A stretch of 26,103 nt of DNA from an uncultured Collinsella sp. GTDB lineage: Bacteria; Actinomycetota; Coriobacteriia; Coriobacteriales; Coriobacteriaceae. Positions 6,774-14,502 of this stretch are shown piece after piece. Below the pieces are notes generated by a model. The model ran no database searches and was not told the origin of the DNA. It worked only from the letters and a program-made list of their open reading frames with translations. The stretch is taken from assembly GCA_934650975.1 (NCBI GenBank), contig CAKUFW010000024.1, positions 1-26,103 on the forward strand. The letters are read 5' to 3'. A program made the position numbers and the translations under genes. Position 1 is the first letter of the stretch. Each line of letters opens with the position of its first letter.

Positions 6774-7685
6774 CTAGAAGCGGTTGCCGCGGAAGCCACC
6801 GCCGTTGCGGCCGCCACGGTCACCGCCGCGGCCGCCGCGGTCGTTACCACGGTTGCCGCCAAAGCCGCCACGGTTGCCACCGCGGTCGCCATAGCCACCA
6901 CGGTTGCCGCCAAAGCCGCCGCGACCGCCACGGTCGCCGCCACGGTCACCAAAGCCGCCACGGCCACCGCGATCGCCACCGCGACCGCCGCGGTCACCGC
7001 CACGGCCACCGCGATCGCCAAAGCCGCCGCGACCGCCACGGTCGCCGCCACGGCCGCCACGGTCGTCACGGCCGCCACGAGGACCGCGGTCCTCGTCCAG
7101 GCCCATGGCGACGAGCGGAGCGATAACCTTATCGAGAGCGGCCATCAGCTCGGTGGCCTCCTCATAAGAAAGCTCGGGCAGGAGCTTCTCCTTCTTGTTG
7201 GCAAGCTCGACCAGGCCCTCAGCGGCATCCTCGGCAGCGAAGACGACGATCTTGCGCATATCGCCCTCGGCGTCGTCGATGCGACCGACCAGATCGGCAG
7301 CCTCGGCCTCGGCCATCAGACCATCGAGCTCACGAAGGCGCATGCCCAGCAGGTCGGACATTTCCTTCTGCTCCATCTTGGGCTTGAGGTCAAGGAGCTT
7401 GATGGCGCGCTCGATGTTCGCCATGCGCTCGGCCTTGGCCTCCTCCTCCTTGGAAATAGCAAAGCGACGGCTACGCAGCAGGCGGGCGGCCTTCTGCATC
7501 TTGTCCATCAGCTCTTCGTCATCGTAATCAACGGCGGCCTCGACAACCTCGGCCTCCTCCTCGGCGGAAACCTCGTCAGCAGCCTCAACCTCGGCAGCTT
7601 CGGTCTCCACGGTCTCGACTGCCTCGACCTCGGCAGCCATGGTCTCGTTCTCGGTCTCGTTCATGATCTCTTCGTTCTCAGACAT
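6774..7685 (-). CDS. MarR-like winged-helix protein with acidic N-terminus and RGG-repeat C-terminus
   Basis: 303 aa. ATG at 7685 is preceded by AAGAAGGAG with good spacing. Residues 1-60 are extremely acidic (mostly Glu, Ala, Val). Residues about 65-190 read like a MarR-type winged helix: IERAIKLLDLKPKMEQKEMSDLLGM, then LDGLMAEAEAADLVGRIDDAEGD and a charged wing, then LLPELSYEEATELMAALDKVI, as in the MarR dimerisation helices. Residues 200-303 are a low-complexity tail with about 20 RGG triplets interspersed with Asp, Asn, Phe and Tyr, typical of RGG-box RNA-binding regions. RGG tails are known on bacterial DEAD-box helicases; on a MarR-like fold this is unusual. Partners and targets cannot be told from sequence. 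It stands alone, convergent with pdxT. The MarR assignment is from pattern only. Confidence 0.8.
   Translation of the reverse strand: MSENEEIMNETENETMAAEVEAVETVETEAAEVEAADEVSAEEEAEVVEAAVDYDDEELMDKMQKAARLLRSRRFAISKEEEAKAERMANIERAIKLLDLKPKMEQKEMSDLLGMRLRELDGLMAEAEAADLVGRIDDAEGDMRKIVVFAAEDAAEGLVELANKKEKLLPELSYEEATELMAALDKVIAPLVAMGLDEDRGPRGGRDDRGGRGGDRGGRGGFGDRGGRGGDRGGRGGDRGGRGGFGDRGGDRGGRGGFGGNRGGYGDRGGNRGGFGGNRGNDRGGRGGDRGGRNGGGFRGNRF
6780..7085 (-). repeat. Coding tandem-like repeat tract (RGG tail)
   Basis: Irregular repeats of CCGCCACGGTCACC-like units that encode RGG, DRGG, GFGDRGG and GGNRGG on the minus strand. The tract is GC-rich and internally repetitive, so it is prone to slippage and length change between strains. 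Confidence 0.8.
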
Positions 7686-7841
7686 GAGACTCCTTCTTGG
7701 CCCTCTCGGGCATCATCGCCCCATTCGCGGGGCCCGTCGCGCACTCTTTTGCGCTTATAAATCATGCCTCTCGGCAAAACGTCCATTAGTTTATGGTGTC
7801 GTCCGCCAATCTAGCTGCAGAATCTATGTGCACACATTAAT

Positions 7842-7861
7842 GCGACATGTCGCGGTATCAT
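7842..7861 (+). promoter_or_regulatory. 12-bp palindrome next to a possible -10 element upstream of the deformylase homologue
   Basis: GCGACATGTCGC (7842-7853) is a perfect palindrome, followed by TATCAT (7856-7861), a plausible -10. No clear -35 is seen. It may be an operator or a chance palindrome. The rest of 7686-7898 shows only the two ribosome binding sites. Confidence 0.3.
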
Positions 7862-7898
7862 GGCGTGAACCAAACGCGCCCACCTTAAGGAGCCCGCC

Positions 7899-8309
7899 AT
7901 GATCAAGCCCATCATGAAGTCCGAGTTCTTTTTACGCCTACCCTCCGAAGACGCCGGCCCCGAAGACGCCGCAACCGGGCAGGATCTTCTGGACACCCTG
8001 CACGAACATGAGCACGAGTGCGTCGGTCTCGCCGCAAACATGATCGGCGTGCGCAAACGCATCATCTGCGTAAAGGACGGCAGTAAGTCGCTGCTTATGT
8101 ACAACCCGCAAATTCTTGAGCAGGTCAACGCCTATCAGACGAGCGAAGGATGCCTTTCACTCGTCGGCGAACGTCCCTGCACTCGCTACCGCCGTATTAA
8201 AGTGGAGTATCTGGACGAAAACTTCGTCCACCGCATCAAAAACTTCTCGGGCTACACCGCCGAGATCATCCAACACGAAATCGACCATTGCAACGGGATT
8301 GTTATTTAG
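7899..8309 (+). CDS. Short peptide deformylase homologue (catalytic Gln replaced by Met)
   Basis: 136 aa. ATG at 7899 has AAGGAG (7887-7892) 6 bp upstream. Peptide deformylases remove the formyl group from the initiator Met using Fe/Zn held by one Cys and two His. Motif 2 is EGCLS with Cys85. Motif 3 is QHEIDH with His126, catalytic Glu127 and His130. Motif 1 is GLAANMIG (43-50), where the usual AAxQ Gln, which contributes to the oxyanion hole, is Met48. The protein is shorter than usual (about 150-190 aa). It could be a weakly active deformylase, one with altered specificity, or a repurposed member. A second, differently altered homologue lies at 15602-16021. No fmt, priA or other usual def neighbour is present. 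Confidence 0.88.
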   Translation: MIKPIMKSEFFLRLPSEDAGPEDAATGQDLLDTLHEHEHECVGLAANMIGVRKRIICVKDGSKSLLMYNPQILEQVNAYQTSEGCLSLVGERPCTRYRRIKVEYLDENFVHRIKNFSGYTAEIIQHEIDHCNGIVI

Positions 8310-8332
8310 TCCCACGCCCCACGGGTCCACAA

Positions 8333-8370
8333 AAAAGCTCCTTGCAGCCAAGCAACTGCAGGGAGCTTTT
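8333..8370. terminator. Bidirectional terminator between the deformylase homologue and the aminotransferase
   Basis: AAAAGCTCCTTGCAG (8333-8347) pairs with CTGCAGGGAGCTTTT (8356-8370), with one G-T pair and an 8-nt loop. On the minus strand the stem runs into six T residues; on the plus strand into four. It serves both convergent genes. Confidence 0.9.
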
Positions 8371-8393
8371 CATAGTACGGAGCTTCTATCCCA

Positions 8394-9914
8394 TTAGCTC
8401 TGACGGTAATGATCGAAGAAGTCGGCGAGGTCTTCGAGAGACTCTTTGAGCACTTCCATGCGCGGCAGGTAGACGATGCGGAAGTGGTCGGGCTCGGCCC
8501 AGTTAAAGCCGCCGCCGCGCGTGATCAGGATTTTCTTCTCGTGCAGCAGGTCGAGGGCGAACTGCTCGTCATCGGTGATGTTGAACTTCTTCACATCCAT
8601 CTTGGGGAAGATGTAAAACGCTGCGCGCGGCTTGACCACCGAGATGCCGTCGATCTTGCTGAGCGCCTCGTACACAAAGTTACGCTGCTCGTAGACACGG
8701 CCGCCGGGGCGAATGTAGTCATTGACCGACTGATGGCCGCCGAGCGCCGTCTGAACGATCGACTGAGCCGGGACGTTGGAGCACAGGCGCATGTTCGAAA
8801 GCATGTTGATGCCCATAATAAAGTCGCTCATGCAGCGCTGGTTGCCCGAAAGCACCATCCAGCCAATACGGTAGCCCGCGATCATGTGCGACTTGGAAAG
8901 GCCGCTAAAGGTAACGCAGGGCAGGTCGGGTGCGAGCGAGGCAATCGAGACGTGCTCATAACCGTCCATGCACAGGCGGTCATAAATCTCATCCGAGAAA
9001 ATCATCAGTTGATGCCTGCGCGCGACCTCGACGATGCCCTCGAGCACCTCGCGCGGATAGACCGAACCCGTGGGGTTATTGGGGTTGATGATGACGAGGG
9101 CCTTGGTCGCGCTCGTGATCTTGGACTCCATATCCTCCAGGTCGGGATACCAATCCGCCTGCTCATCGCACAGATAATGCACGGGATGACCACCGGCAAG
9201 GGTCGCGCATGCCGTCCACAGCGGGTAATCGGGGCTGGGGATCAGAATCTCGTCGCCATTGTCGAGCAGCGCGTTCATCGAAAGCTGAATGAGCTCGGAC
9301 ACGCCGTTGCCCGTGTAGATATGCTCCATCTGAACGTTGGGCAGGCCCTTGATCTGCGAGTACTGCATGATCGCCTTGCGCGCGGAGAACAGGCCGCGCG
9401 AGTTGGAATAGCCCTCGCAGTCGGGCAGCTGCTGGCGCATGTCCTTGATGACTTCATCGGGTGTGCGGAAACCGAAGGGCGCCGGGTTGCCGATATTGAG
9501 CTTGAGGATGCGCTCGCCCTCGTCCTCCATACGGGCAGCCTCGTCGACGACGGGACCGCGCACGTCATACAAGACATTATCGAGCTTGGTGGATTTAGAG
9601 AAAGTGCGCATGGTGGTGCTCCCTGCAATTTGAGCCGTGGGGCTAGGTTCGGATTTGACAACGTTACGGGGCGAGGGTGTCTCGCCTTGGTCGGCGTCAC
9701 TGGCGAGCAGCCAGGTAACATCGACCTCCAAAATACGGGCGAGCAGCTCTGCCACATCGCGCCGCGGGATCGTCTTGCCGCTCACATATTGGCTCATCTG
9801 ACTCTTGCCGAGTTTTTTGCCGAGCATCTCCGATGCACGAATCACGTCCGACTGTCGAACGTCGCGATCGGACATAGCCTGTCGCAGGCGATCGCTAAAC
9901 GTCTCTTGGGCCAC
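8394..9914 (-). CDS. Xre-type HTH fused to an alanine-type class I aminotransferase
   Basis: 506 aa. GTG at 9914 is preceded by AAGGAGG with a 5-bp spacer. Residues about 1-85 are a helix-turn-helix (TFSDRLRQAMSDRDVRQ, LGKSQMSQYVSGKTIPRRDV, ARILEVDVTWLL). A linker of about 16 residues follows. From about residue 102 there is a complete aminotransferase of fold type I: NPAPFGF, NPNNPTG (277-283), FSDEIYD (Asp308 binds the PLP ring nitrogen) and SGLSKSHMIAGYRIGW (PLP lysine 341). The closest known types are AlaA-like alanine/valine-pyruvate transaminases, about 405 aa, which is the length of the C-terminal part. It probably interconverts pyruvate/glutamate and alanine and regulates its own gene through GTTCAATT boxes upstream. 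A second start at 9611 could release the enzyme alone. Substrate is inferred from family only. Confidence 0.9.
   Translation of the reverse strand: MAQETFSDRLRQAMSDRDVRQSDVIRASEMLGKKLGKSQMSQYVSGKTIPRRDVAELLARILEVDVTWLLASDADQGETPSPRNVVKSEPSPTAQIAGSTTMRTFSKSTKLDNVLYDVRGPVVDEAARMEDEGERILKLNIGNPAPFGFRTPDEVIKDMRQQLPDCEGYSNSRGLFSARKAIMQYSQIKGLPNVQMEHIYTGNGVSELIQLSMNALLDNGDEILIPSPDYPLWTACATLAGGHPVHYLCDEQADWYPDLEDMESKITSATKALVIINPNNPTGSVYPREVLEGIVEVARRHQLMIFSDEIYDRLCMDGYEHVSIASLAPDLPCVTFSGLSKSHMIAGYRIGWMVLSGNQRCMSDFIMGINMLSNMRLCSNVPAQSIVQTALGGHQSVNDYIRPGGRVYEQRNFVYEALSKIDGISVVKPRAAFYIFPKMDVKKFNITDDEQFALDLLHEKKILITRGGGFNWAEPDHFRIVYLPRMEVLKESLEDLADFFDHYRQS
9609..9624 (-). promoter_or_regulatory. Internal ribosome binding site and start within the HTH-aminotransferase gene
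   Basis: On the minus strand AGGGAG (plus 9619-9624) stands 7 bp before an in-frame ATG (9609-9611), the codon for MRTFSKSTK. Translation from here would give exactly 405 aa, the normal size of an AlaA-type aminotransferase without the HTH. Confidence 0.55.
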
Positions 9915-9935
9915 TAGAACCTCCTTGCTGGCAAA

Positions 9936-10016
9936 GTTCAATTTATAGAACACGAATTGAACCTGAGTTCAATTTAGGCAGCAGTATAGCGCGGCGCATA
10001 ATCCGATAGTTCAATT
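9936..10016 (-). promoter_or_regulatory. Four GTTCAATT boxes around the aminotransferase promoter
   Basis: GTTCAATT at 9936-9943, 9967-9974 and 10009-10016, and its complement AATTGAAC at 9955-9962. The first and inverted boxes form a dyad, as do the inverted and third. The minus-strand promoter probably uses the third box as its -35 (TTGAAC, plus 9967-9972) and TATAAA (plus 9942-9947) as its -10, so a bound HTH would block it. Autoregulation is inference. Confidence 0.65.
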
Positions 10017-10076
10017 TCACAAGAAAATGCGCCGAACCCCAAGATTCGCCCCAAAGTGGACAACAGGTACGCGCCC

Positions 10077-10934
10077 CTATAGATATTCAAGGAAACGAGC
10101 CGCCGCGAGCGAAACATCAGCTGTGCGGTATATGGCATTGATCTGCCGATGGGGATGCCCCTCGAGCGGACGCACGGCAACATCGAACTGGCAGCGGCGT
10201 AAGATGAGCGCCGGAAGGACGCTCACGCCCAGACCGTCCTCGACCATGGCCATAATCGCATAGTCATCCCAAGTCGACAGCTTAGAGCGCACCGCTAGGC
10301 CCGCACGGCGGAACAGCGGCGTAATCTCGTCGTCGCTACCGCGCTCCAGCAGAATGAATTGCTCGTTGACCAAATCGGCAAGAGAAACGGCCTTTGCGGC
10401 GGCAAGCGGAGAACTTGCCGGCACCACGGCCATCAACTCGTCTTGCACCAACTGCCGCGACGCCATGCCGGCGCCGCGTGGCTCGCGCGGGATAAAGCCC
10501 AGGTCGCAGCGACCTTCTACCACCCATTGCTCAATCTCGGAGTAATCACCCATCAGCAGCTCGTAATCGACATCCGGGTGATCGGCGCGAAACCGCGCGA
10601 TGACCGGCGGCAGCACATGGGTCGCCACGCTCGAAAACGTACCGATGCAAATCTTGCCGCGCATGAGCCCCCGCATCTCGTCCACGCATCGCTGCAGGCG
10701 GCCAAACTCCTCGCATAACGCCTCGACGGCCGGCATGATCTGCCGCCCGTCGGCAGAAAGCACCACGCCCTCGCGGCTGCGGTCGAGCACCTTAAAACCC
10801 CAGTCGGCCTCAAGGTCGCCCACCATACGGCTCACGCCCGACTGCGAATAGCTCAGGCGCTCAGCGGCGCGCGTAAAGCTACCGGCACGCACCGTCTCGA
10901 GCAGCACTTGCATCTTTTGGATATTGGTCTCCAC
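10077..10934 (-). CDS. LysR-family transcriptional regulator
   Basis: 285 aa from GTG at 10934, which has AGGGA 6 bp upstream; an ATG at 10955 is in frame but has no ribosome binding site. The N-terminal winged HTH is textbook LysR (MQVLLETVRAGSFTRAAERLSYSQSGVSRMVGDLE). The rest is a periplasmic-binding-protein-like effector domain (GKICIGTFSSVATHVLPPVIARFRADHP, then a LVNEQFILLERGS segment and MVEDGLGVSVLPALI). The ligand is unknown. It is divergent from the EamA exporter with about 118 bp between them, the usual arrangement for a LysR protein controlling its neighbour. The same strand continues into the HTH-aminotransferase, but that gene has its own promoter region. Confidence 0.95.
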   Translation of the reverse strand: METNIQKMQVLLETVRAGSFTRAAERLSYSQSGVSRMVGDLEADWGFKVLDRSREGVVLSADGRQIMPAVEALCEEFGRLQRCVDEMRGLMRGKICIGTFSSVATHVLPPVIARFRADHPDVDYELLMGDYSEIEQWVVEGRCDLGFIPREPRGAGMASRQLVQDELMAVVPASSPLAAAKAVSLADLVNEQFILLERGSDDEITPLFRRAGLAVRSKLSTWDDYAIMAMVEDGLGVSVLPALILRRCQFDVAVRPLEGHPHRQINAIYRTADVSLAAARFLEYL

Positions 10935-11052
10935 GGCACGTCCCTGCCTTTGCATGAGTATTTGTCATGTCATCCATGCATTATATTCGCTTTTCTTCTA
11001 AAGCCAGTTCACCCATAGTAAACATGCTCAGATATAGAAGGGATGTCAGCGC
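10935..11052. promoter_or_regulatory. Divergent promoter region of the LysR/EamA pair
   Basis: A and T-rich relative to flanks. A possible plus promoter is TTCACC (11008-11013), 17 bp, GATATA (11031-11036), though it would leave almost no leader before the AAGGGA site (about 11038-11043). A partly symmetrical stretch near 10964-10980 (TTGTCATGTCATCCATGCAT) is a possible LysR site. Low certainty. Confidence 0.3.
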
Positions 11053-11964
11053 ATGAACAACGGACTGTTTACGTACTTAGCAGCATTGCTGTTGTTTGGC
11101 TCTAACGGCATCATCGCCGCAGCCATCGCGCTGCCAAGCTCCGATATCGTGCTCCTGCGCACGTTTTTGGGTGCACTCTCTCTCATCATTGTCCTTGTCA
11201 CCACTCAACGCCATAAGTTGCAGGCACCGTCTCGTCCCCGCGAAGCCGCTGCCCTTATCCTCTCGGGCGCCGCGCTGGGTGCCAGCTGGATATTCCTGTT
11301 TCGCGCCTACCAGACCATTGGTGTCGGCATCTCCTCTCTGCTGTATTACTGCGGCCCCATCATCGTTATGGCCCTCTCCCCGCTCATTTTTGGCGAAAAG
11401 CTGACCGGCGGTAAAATCACCGGCTTCATCGCTGTCGCCTGCGGCGCCTTCCTCATCGCGGCCCAAGGCCTCGGCGGCAATATGCCCATCGCGGGCATCG
11501 CGTGCGGCATCGCCTCTGCCTTCTGCTACGCGTTGATGGTCATTGCCAGTAAGAGAGCGCCGCACATCGAGGGCCCCGAGAACTCCACCCTTCAGGTGAG
11601 TGCTGCCTTTGCGACCGCATTGGTACTCACGCTCATCACGCAGGGCGTTCCCTCGTTTTTCTCCCCCAGTATCGCCGCCGGCATCGACTGGCGCGCCGTC
11701 GCCATGCTCGGCATCGTCAACACCGGGCTCGGCTGTCTGCTCTACTTTAGCGCCGTCGCCAAACTGCCCGTGCAGACCGTCGCCGTCGTCGGCTATCTTG
11801 AACCGCTTTCGGCCGTCGTCTTCTCCGTCGTCCTTTTGGGCGAGGCCGTGACGCCCGTCCGCCTGATGGGAGCCGCGCTAATCATCGGCGGCGCGATCTT
11901 CTGCGAGCTCGCCGGCAAACGCGCAAGCGCCAAGAACGGCATAGCCCAGGCAGCACGCGCCTAA
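11053..11964 (+). CDS. EamA-family (drug/metabolite transporter) permease
   Basis: 303 aa. ATG at 11053 follows GAAGGGA with a 9-bp spacer. It has about ten hydrophobic helices in two EamA halves: residues about 1-135, with LLRTFLGALSLIIVLVTT and the ASWIFLFRAYQTIGVG-type motif, and about 145-290, with NTGLGCLLYFSAVAKLPVQTVAV followed by LEPLSAVVFSVVLLGEAVTP. EamA proteins export amino acids, other metabolites or drugs by proton exchange at the membrane; the substrate cannot be read here. It is probably under the divergent LysR protein. A structured region with no clear T-tract terminator follows the gene. Confidence 0.93.
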   Translation: MNNGLFTYLAALLLFGSNGIIAAAIALPSSDIVLLRTFLGALSLIIVLVTTQRHKLQAPSRPREAAALILSGAALGASWIFLFRAYQTIGVGISSLLYYCGPIIVMALSPLIFGEKLTGGKITGFIAVACGAFLIAAQGLGGNMPIAGIACGIASAFCYALMVIASKRAPHIEGPENSTLQVSAAFATALVLTLITQGVPSFFSPSIAAGIDWRAVAMLGIVNTGLGCLLYFSAVAKLPVQTVAVVGYLEPLSAVVFSVVLLGEAVTPVRLMGAALIIGGAIFCELAGKRASAKNGIAQAARA

Positions 11965-11978
11965 CAGCCCCTCTTCAT

Positions 11979-12052
11979 ATTTCAAAGCAGGGCGCGCCCG
12001 CGGTTGTTACCTTGCAGCAAACCACACAGCGAATACGCCCCTGTTTTGAAAT
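11979..12052. repeat. Long imperfect inverted repeat between EamA and kup
   Basis: ATTTCAAAGCAGGGCG (11979-11994) can pair with CGCCCCTGTTTTGAAAT (12036-12052), one bulge and one mismatch, 41-nt loop. GGGCGCGCCC (11990-11999) and CCCCAGCTGGGG (12075-12086) are further short palindromes. No T tract follows. It could be an EamA 3' structure or a kup leader element. Confidence 0.45.
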
Positions 12053-12147
12053 GTCGCCCGCGCAGGCAGCTACTCCCCAGCTGGGGATTATTGTCTAAAG
12101 CATCCCGATGTGCCAAACTGCTCTTATATATAAAGATGGCATAAAAG

Positions 12148-12167
12148 ATTTCTGTCCTGACAGAAAT
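12148..12167 (+). promoter_or_regulatory. 20-bp dyad in the kup upstream region
   Basis: ATTTCTGTC-CT-GACAGAAAT, perfect 9-bp arms around 2 bp, 21 bp before the kup start. An AT-rich TATATATAAA stretch (12125-12134), a likely -10, lies just upstream. Position and symmetry fit a repressor operator or a small leader hairpin. Confidence 0.5.
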
Positions 12168-12188
12168 TGGATGTCTAAGGGAGTCCAC

Positions 12189-14420
12189 GTGGCACACAAC
12201 AAACTGGAGGCAAGCCTCCAAGACCAGCACAGTCAGGGCGGGCACGGAGCTATCCCGCTCTCCGCTGGTATGCTGCTCGTTACGCTCGGCGTCGTCTACG
12301 GCGACATCGGCACGAGCCCCATGTACACCATGAAATCAATCGTCGCCAACAACGGCGGCATCGGCACCGTCAGCGAGGACATGATCCTGGGCGCGCTTTC
12401 GCTCGTCATCTGGACCATGACGCTCGTGACCACGGTCAAGTACGTGCTGATCGCCATGAAGGCCGACAACCACAACGAAGGCGGTATCTTCGCCCTGTTC
12501 AGCCTGGTGCGCAAGGTGGCGCCGTGGCTGATTCTGCCCGCCATGATCGGCGGCGCGGCATTGCTCGCCGACGGCATCCTCACCCCCGCCGTCACCGTTA
12601 CTACGGCTATCGAGGGCCTGCGCACCATTGAGTGGGGCCATGCGCTGCTGGGCGATGGTCAGACCAATGTGATTATCATCACCATCATCATTATCTGCGG
12701 CCTGTTTGCCATGCAGCGCGCCGGCACCTCTTCGATCGGTAAGCTGTTCGGCCCGCTCATGACGCTATGGTTCCTGTTCCTGGCAGGCGCCGGCCTGTTC
12801 AATATGCTCGGCAACCTGTCCATCCTGCGCGCACTCAACCCCATCCGCGGCATCATGTTCCTGTTCTCGCCCATCAACCACTCGGGCATCATGGTGCTCG
12901 GCTTCGTCTTTCTGTCGACGACCGGCGCCGAGGCACTCTATTCGGACATGGGCCACGTGGGCAAGGCAAATATCTACGCATCTTGGCCGTTCGTAAAGGC
13001 GGCACTCATCCTCAACTATCTGGGCCAGGGAGCTTGGCTGCTCGCCAACAACTCCAATCCCCAGATGCTTGCGATGGATATCGTCAACCCGTTCTACATG
13101 ATGCTTCCCGAGGCCCTGCGCCCCTTTGCCATCGTGCTTTCGGCCGTGGCGGCCATCATTGCCTCGCAGGCGCTTATCACCGGCTCGTTCTCGCTGGTAT
13201 CCGAGGCAACCCGCCTCAACCTCATGCCGCACCTGCGCATCCACTACCCCAGCGATACCAAGGGCCAGCTCTATATTCCGCTCGTCAATAACATCATGTG
13301 GGTCGGTTGCATCTTTATTGTGCTGCTGTTCCAAAACTCCGAGCGCATGGAGAGCGCCTACGGCCTCGCCATCACCGTAACCATGCTCATGACCACGACG
13401 CTTTTGACGAGCTACATCGCCGGCATCATGAAGCACAAGCTGGGCGCTTGCGTCTTCGCCCTGCTCTTTGGCGCCATTGAGCTCTGCTTCTTCGCTTCGT
13501 GCCTCACTATGTTCTTTGACGGCGGCTACGTCATGATCTTCCTGGCCGCGCTGCTGTTCGGCCTCATGTACGTGTGGCGCCGCGGTACCGCCATCGAGCG
13601 TACGCAGACGATTCTGCTGCCCGTCTCCAAGTATATCGACCAGCTCAATCGCCTGCGCAACGACGAGACCTATCCCGTACTCGCCGACAACCTGGTGTTC
13701 CTTACCAACAGCCCCGACCCGCTCACGCTCGACCGCGACGTGCTCTATTCCATCCTGGACAAGCACCCCAAGCGCGCCAAGGCCTATTGGTTCATCAACG
13801 TGCACGTTACCGACGAGCCCTATACGCACGAGTATTCCGTCGAGACCTTTGGCACGGACTTCCTGTTCCGCGTGCGCTTGAACTTGGGCTTTAAGGTCAA
13901 CCAGCGCGTCAACGCCTACCTGCGCCAGATCGTCGGCGACCTGATGGCCTCGGGAGAACTGCCGCCGCAGCACCACACCTACTCCATCTACGAGACGCGC
14001 GGCAACGTGGGCGACTTCCGTTTTTGCATGCTGCGCAAGATGCTTGCCCCCGAGACGGACATCAACCGCAACGACCATCGCGTCATGGCCATCAAGTATG
14101 CCGTCCGCCGCGCCTGCGGAAGCCCGGCACGCTGGTACGGTCTCGAGAACTCGGCCATCATCATCGAGTACGTGCCGCTGTTTGCCCGCATGCGACCGGC
14201 CGTCAAACTCGTGCGAACCCAGGTTCCGCTCGAGGTTCAGGTCGAGGAGGCCGAGGAGATGGAAGTCGATATCTTCTCGGACGACCTGGTCAACGGCAAC
14301 GAGGCCGGCAAGAGCATGAATGTCGACCCCACCGAGCAGCTCGAAAGCGTCGCCGACACGCCCGAGCAGCAGCAGCTCGACGGACTCGAGAGCACCCAGC
14401 TCAACGACGCCAACTTCTAA
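12189..14420 (+). CDS. kup: Kup-family potassium uptake transporter
   Basis: 743 aa. The GTG start at 12189 has AAGGGAG (12177-12183) 5 bp upstream; an upstream frame to 12108 lacks support. Kup proteins import K+ with protons across the membrane. The signature YGDIGTSPMYT is at residues 37-47. About 12 hydrophobic helices span roughly residues 24-470, including NEGGIFALFSLVRK, ADGILTPAVTVTTAIEGL and FVFLSTTGAEALYSDMGHVG, all conserved in the family. A cytosolic C-terminal domain follows (about 480-743), ending in an acidic Glu/Asp-rich tail. Length is slightly above the usual 620-680 aa because of this tail. It stands alone with its own terminator. No c-di-AMP riboswitch was recognised upstream. 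Confidence 0.96.
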   Translation: MAHNKLEASLQDQHSQGGHGAIPLSAGMLLVTLGVVYGDIGTSPMYTMKSIVANNGGIGTVSEDMILGALSLVIWTMTLVTTVKYVLIAMKADNHNEGGIFALFSLVRKVAPWLILPAMIGGAALLADGILTPAVTVTTAIEGLRTIEWGHALLGDGQTNVIIITIIIICGLFAMQRAGTSSIGKLFGPLMTLWFLFLAGAGLFNMLGNLSILRALNPIRGIMFLFSPINHSGIMVLGFVFLSTTGAEALYSDMGHVGKANIYASWPFVKAALILNYLGQGAWLLANNSNPQMLAMDIVNPFYMMLPEALRPFAIVLSAVAAIIASQALITGSFSLVSEATRLNLMPHLRIHYPSDTKGQLYIPLVNNIMWVGCIFIVLLFQNSERMESAYGLAITVTMLMTTTLLTSYIAGIMKHKLGACVFALLFGAIELCFFASCLTMFFDGGYVMIFLAALLFGLMYVWRRGTAIERTQTILLPVSKYIDQLNRLRNDETYPVLADNLVFLTNSPDPLTLDRDVLYSILDKHPKRAKAYWFINVHVTDEPYTHEYSVETFGTDFLFRVRLNLGFKVNQRVNAYLRQIVGDLMASGELPPQHHTYSIYETRGNVGDFRFCMLRKMLAPETDINRNDHRVMAIKYAVRRACGSPARWYGLENSAIIIEYVPLFARMRPAVKLVRTQVPLEVQVEEAEEMEVDIFSDDLVNGNEAGKSMNVDPTEQLESVADTPEQQQLDGLESTQLNDANF

Positions 14421-14442
14421 AACACCGTCAGCCACCGACGAC

Positions 14443-14481
14443 AACGGCCCTGCATCTCGCAAAGAGATGCAGGGCCGTTTT
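14443..14481 (+). terminator. Intrinsic terminator after kup
   Basis: AACGGCCCTGCATCTC (14443-14458) pairs with GAGATGCAGGGCCGTT (14464-14479) around GCAAA, ending in TTTT. It also lies just beyond the 3' end of the convergent hydrolase gene. Confidence 0.92.
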
Positions 14482-14502
14482 GTGTTGCGGCGGACCGGTG
14501 AG

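Noticed and set aside
6722..7126. 134-aa His/Arg/Gly-rich plus-strand frame
   Set aside because: It is the complement of the RGG-coding repeat tract, not a gene.
8409..9917. 502-aa plus-strand open frame
   Set aside because: It lies opposite the aminotransferase, whose motifs and codon bias are unmistakable; the plus frame is a GC-rich shadow without a ribosome binding site.
11979..12188. c-di-AMP (ydaO-type) riboswitch before kup
   Set aside because: The conserved core segments of that class were not found by eye.
12765..14462. 565-aa minus-strand open frame
   Set aside because: It is antisense to kup, low-complexity His/Asp/Val-rich, with no family motif.
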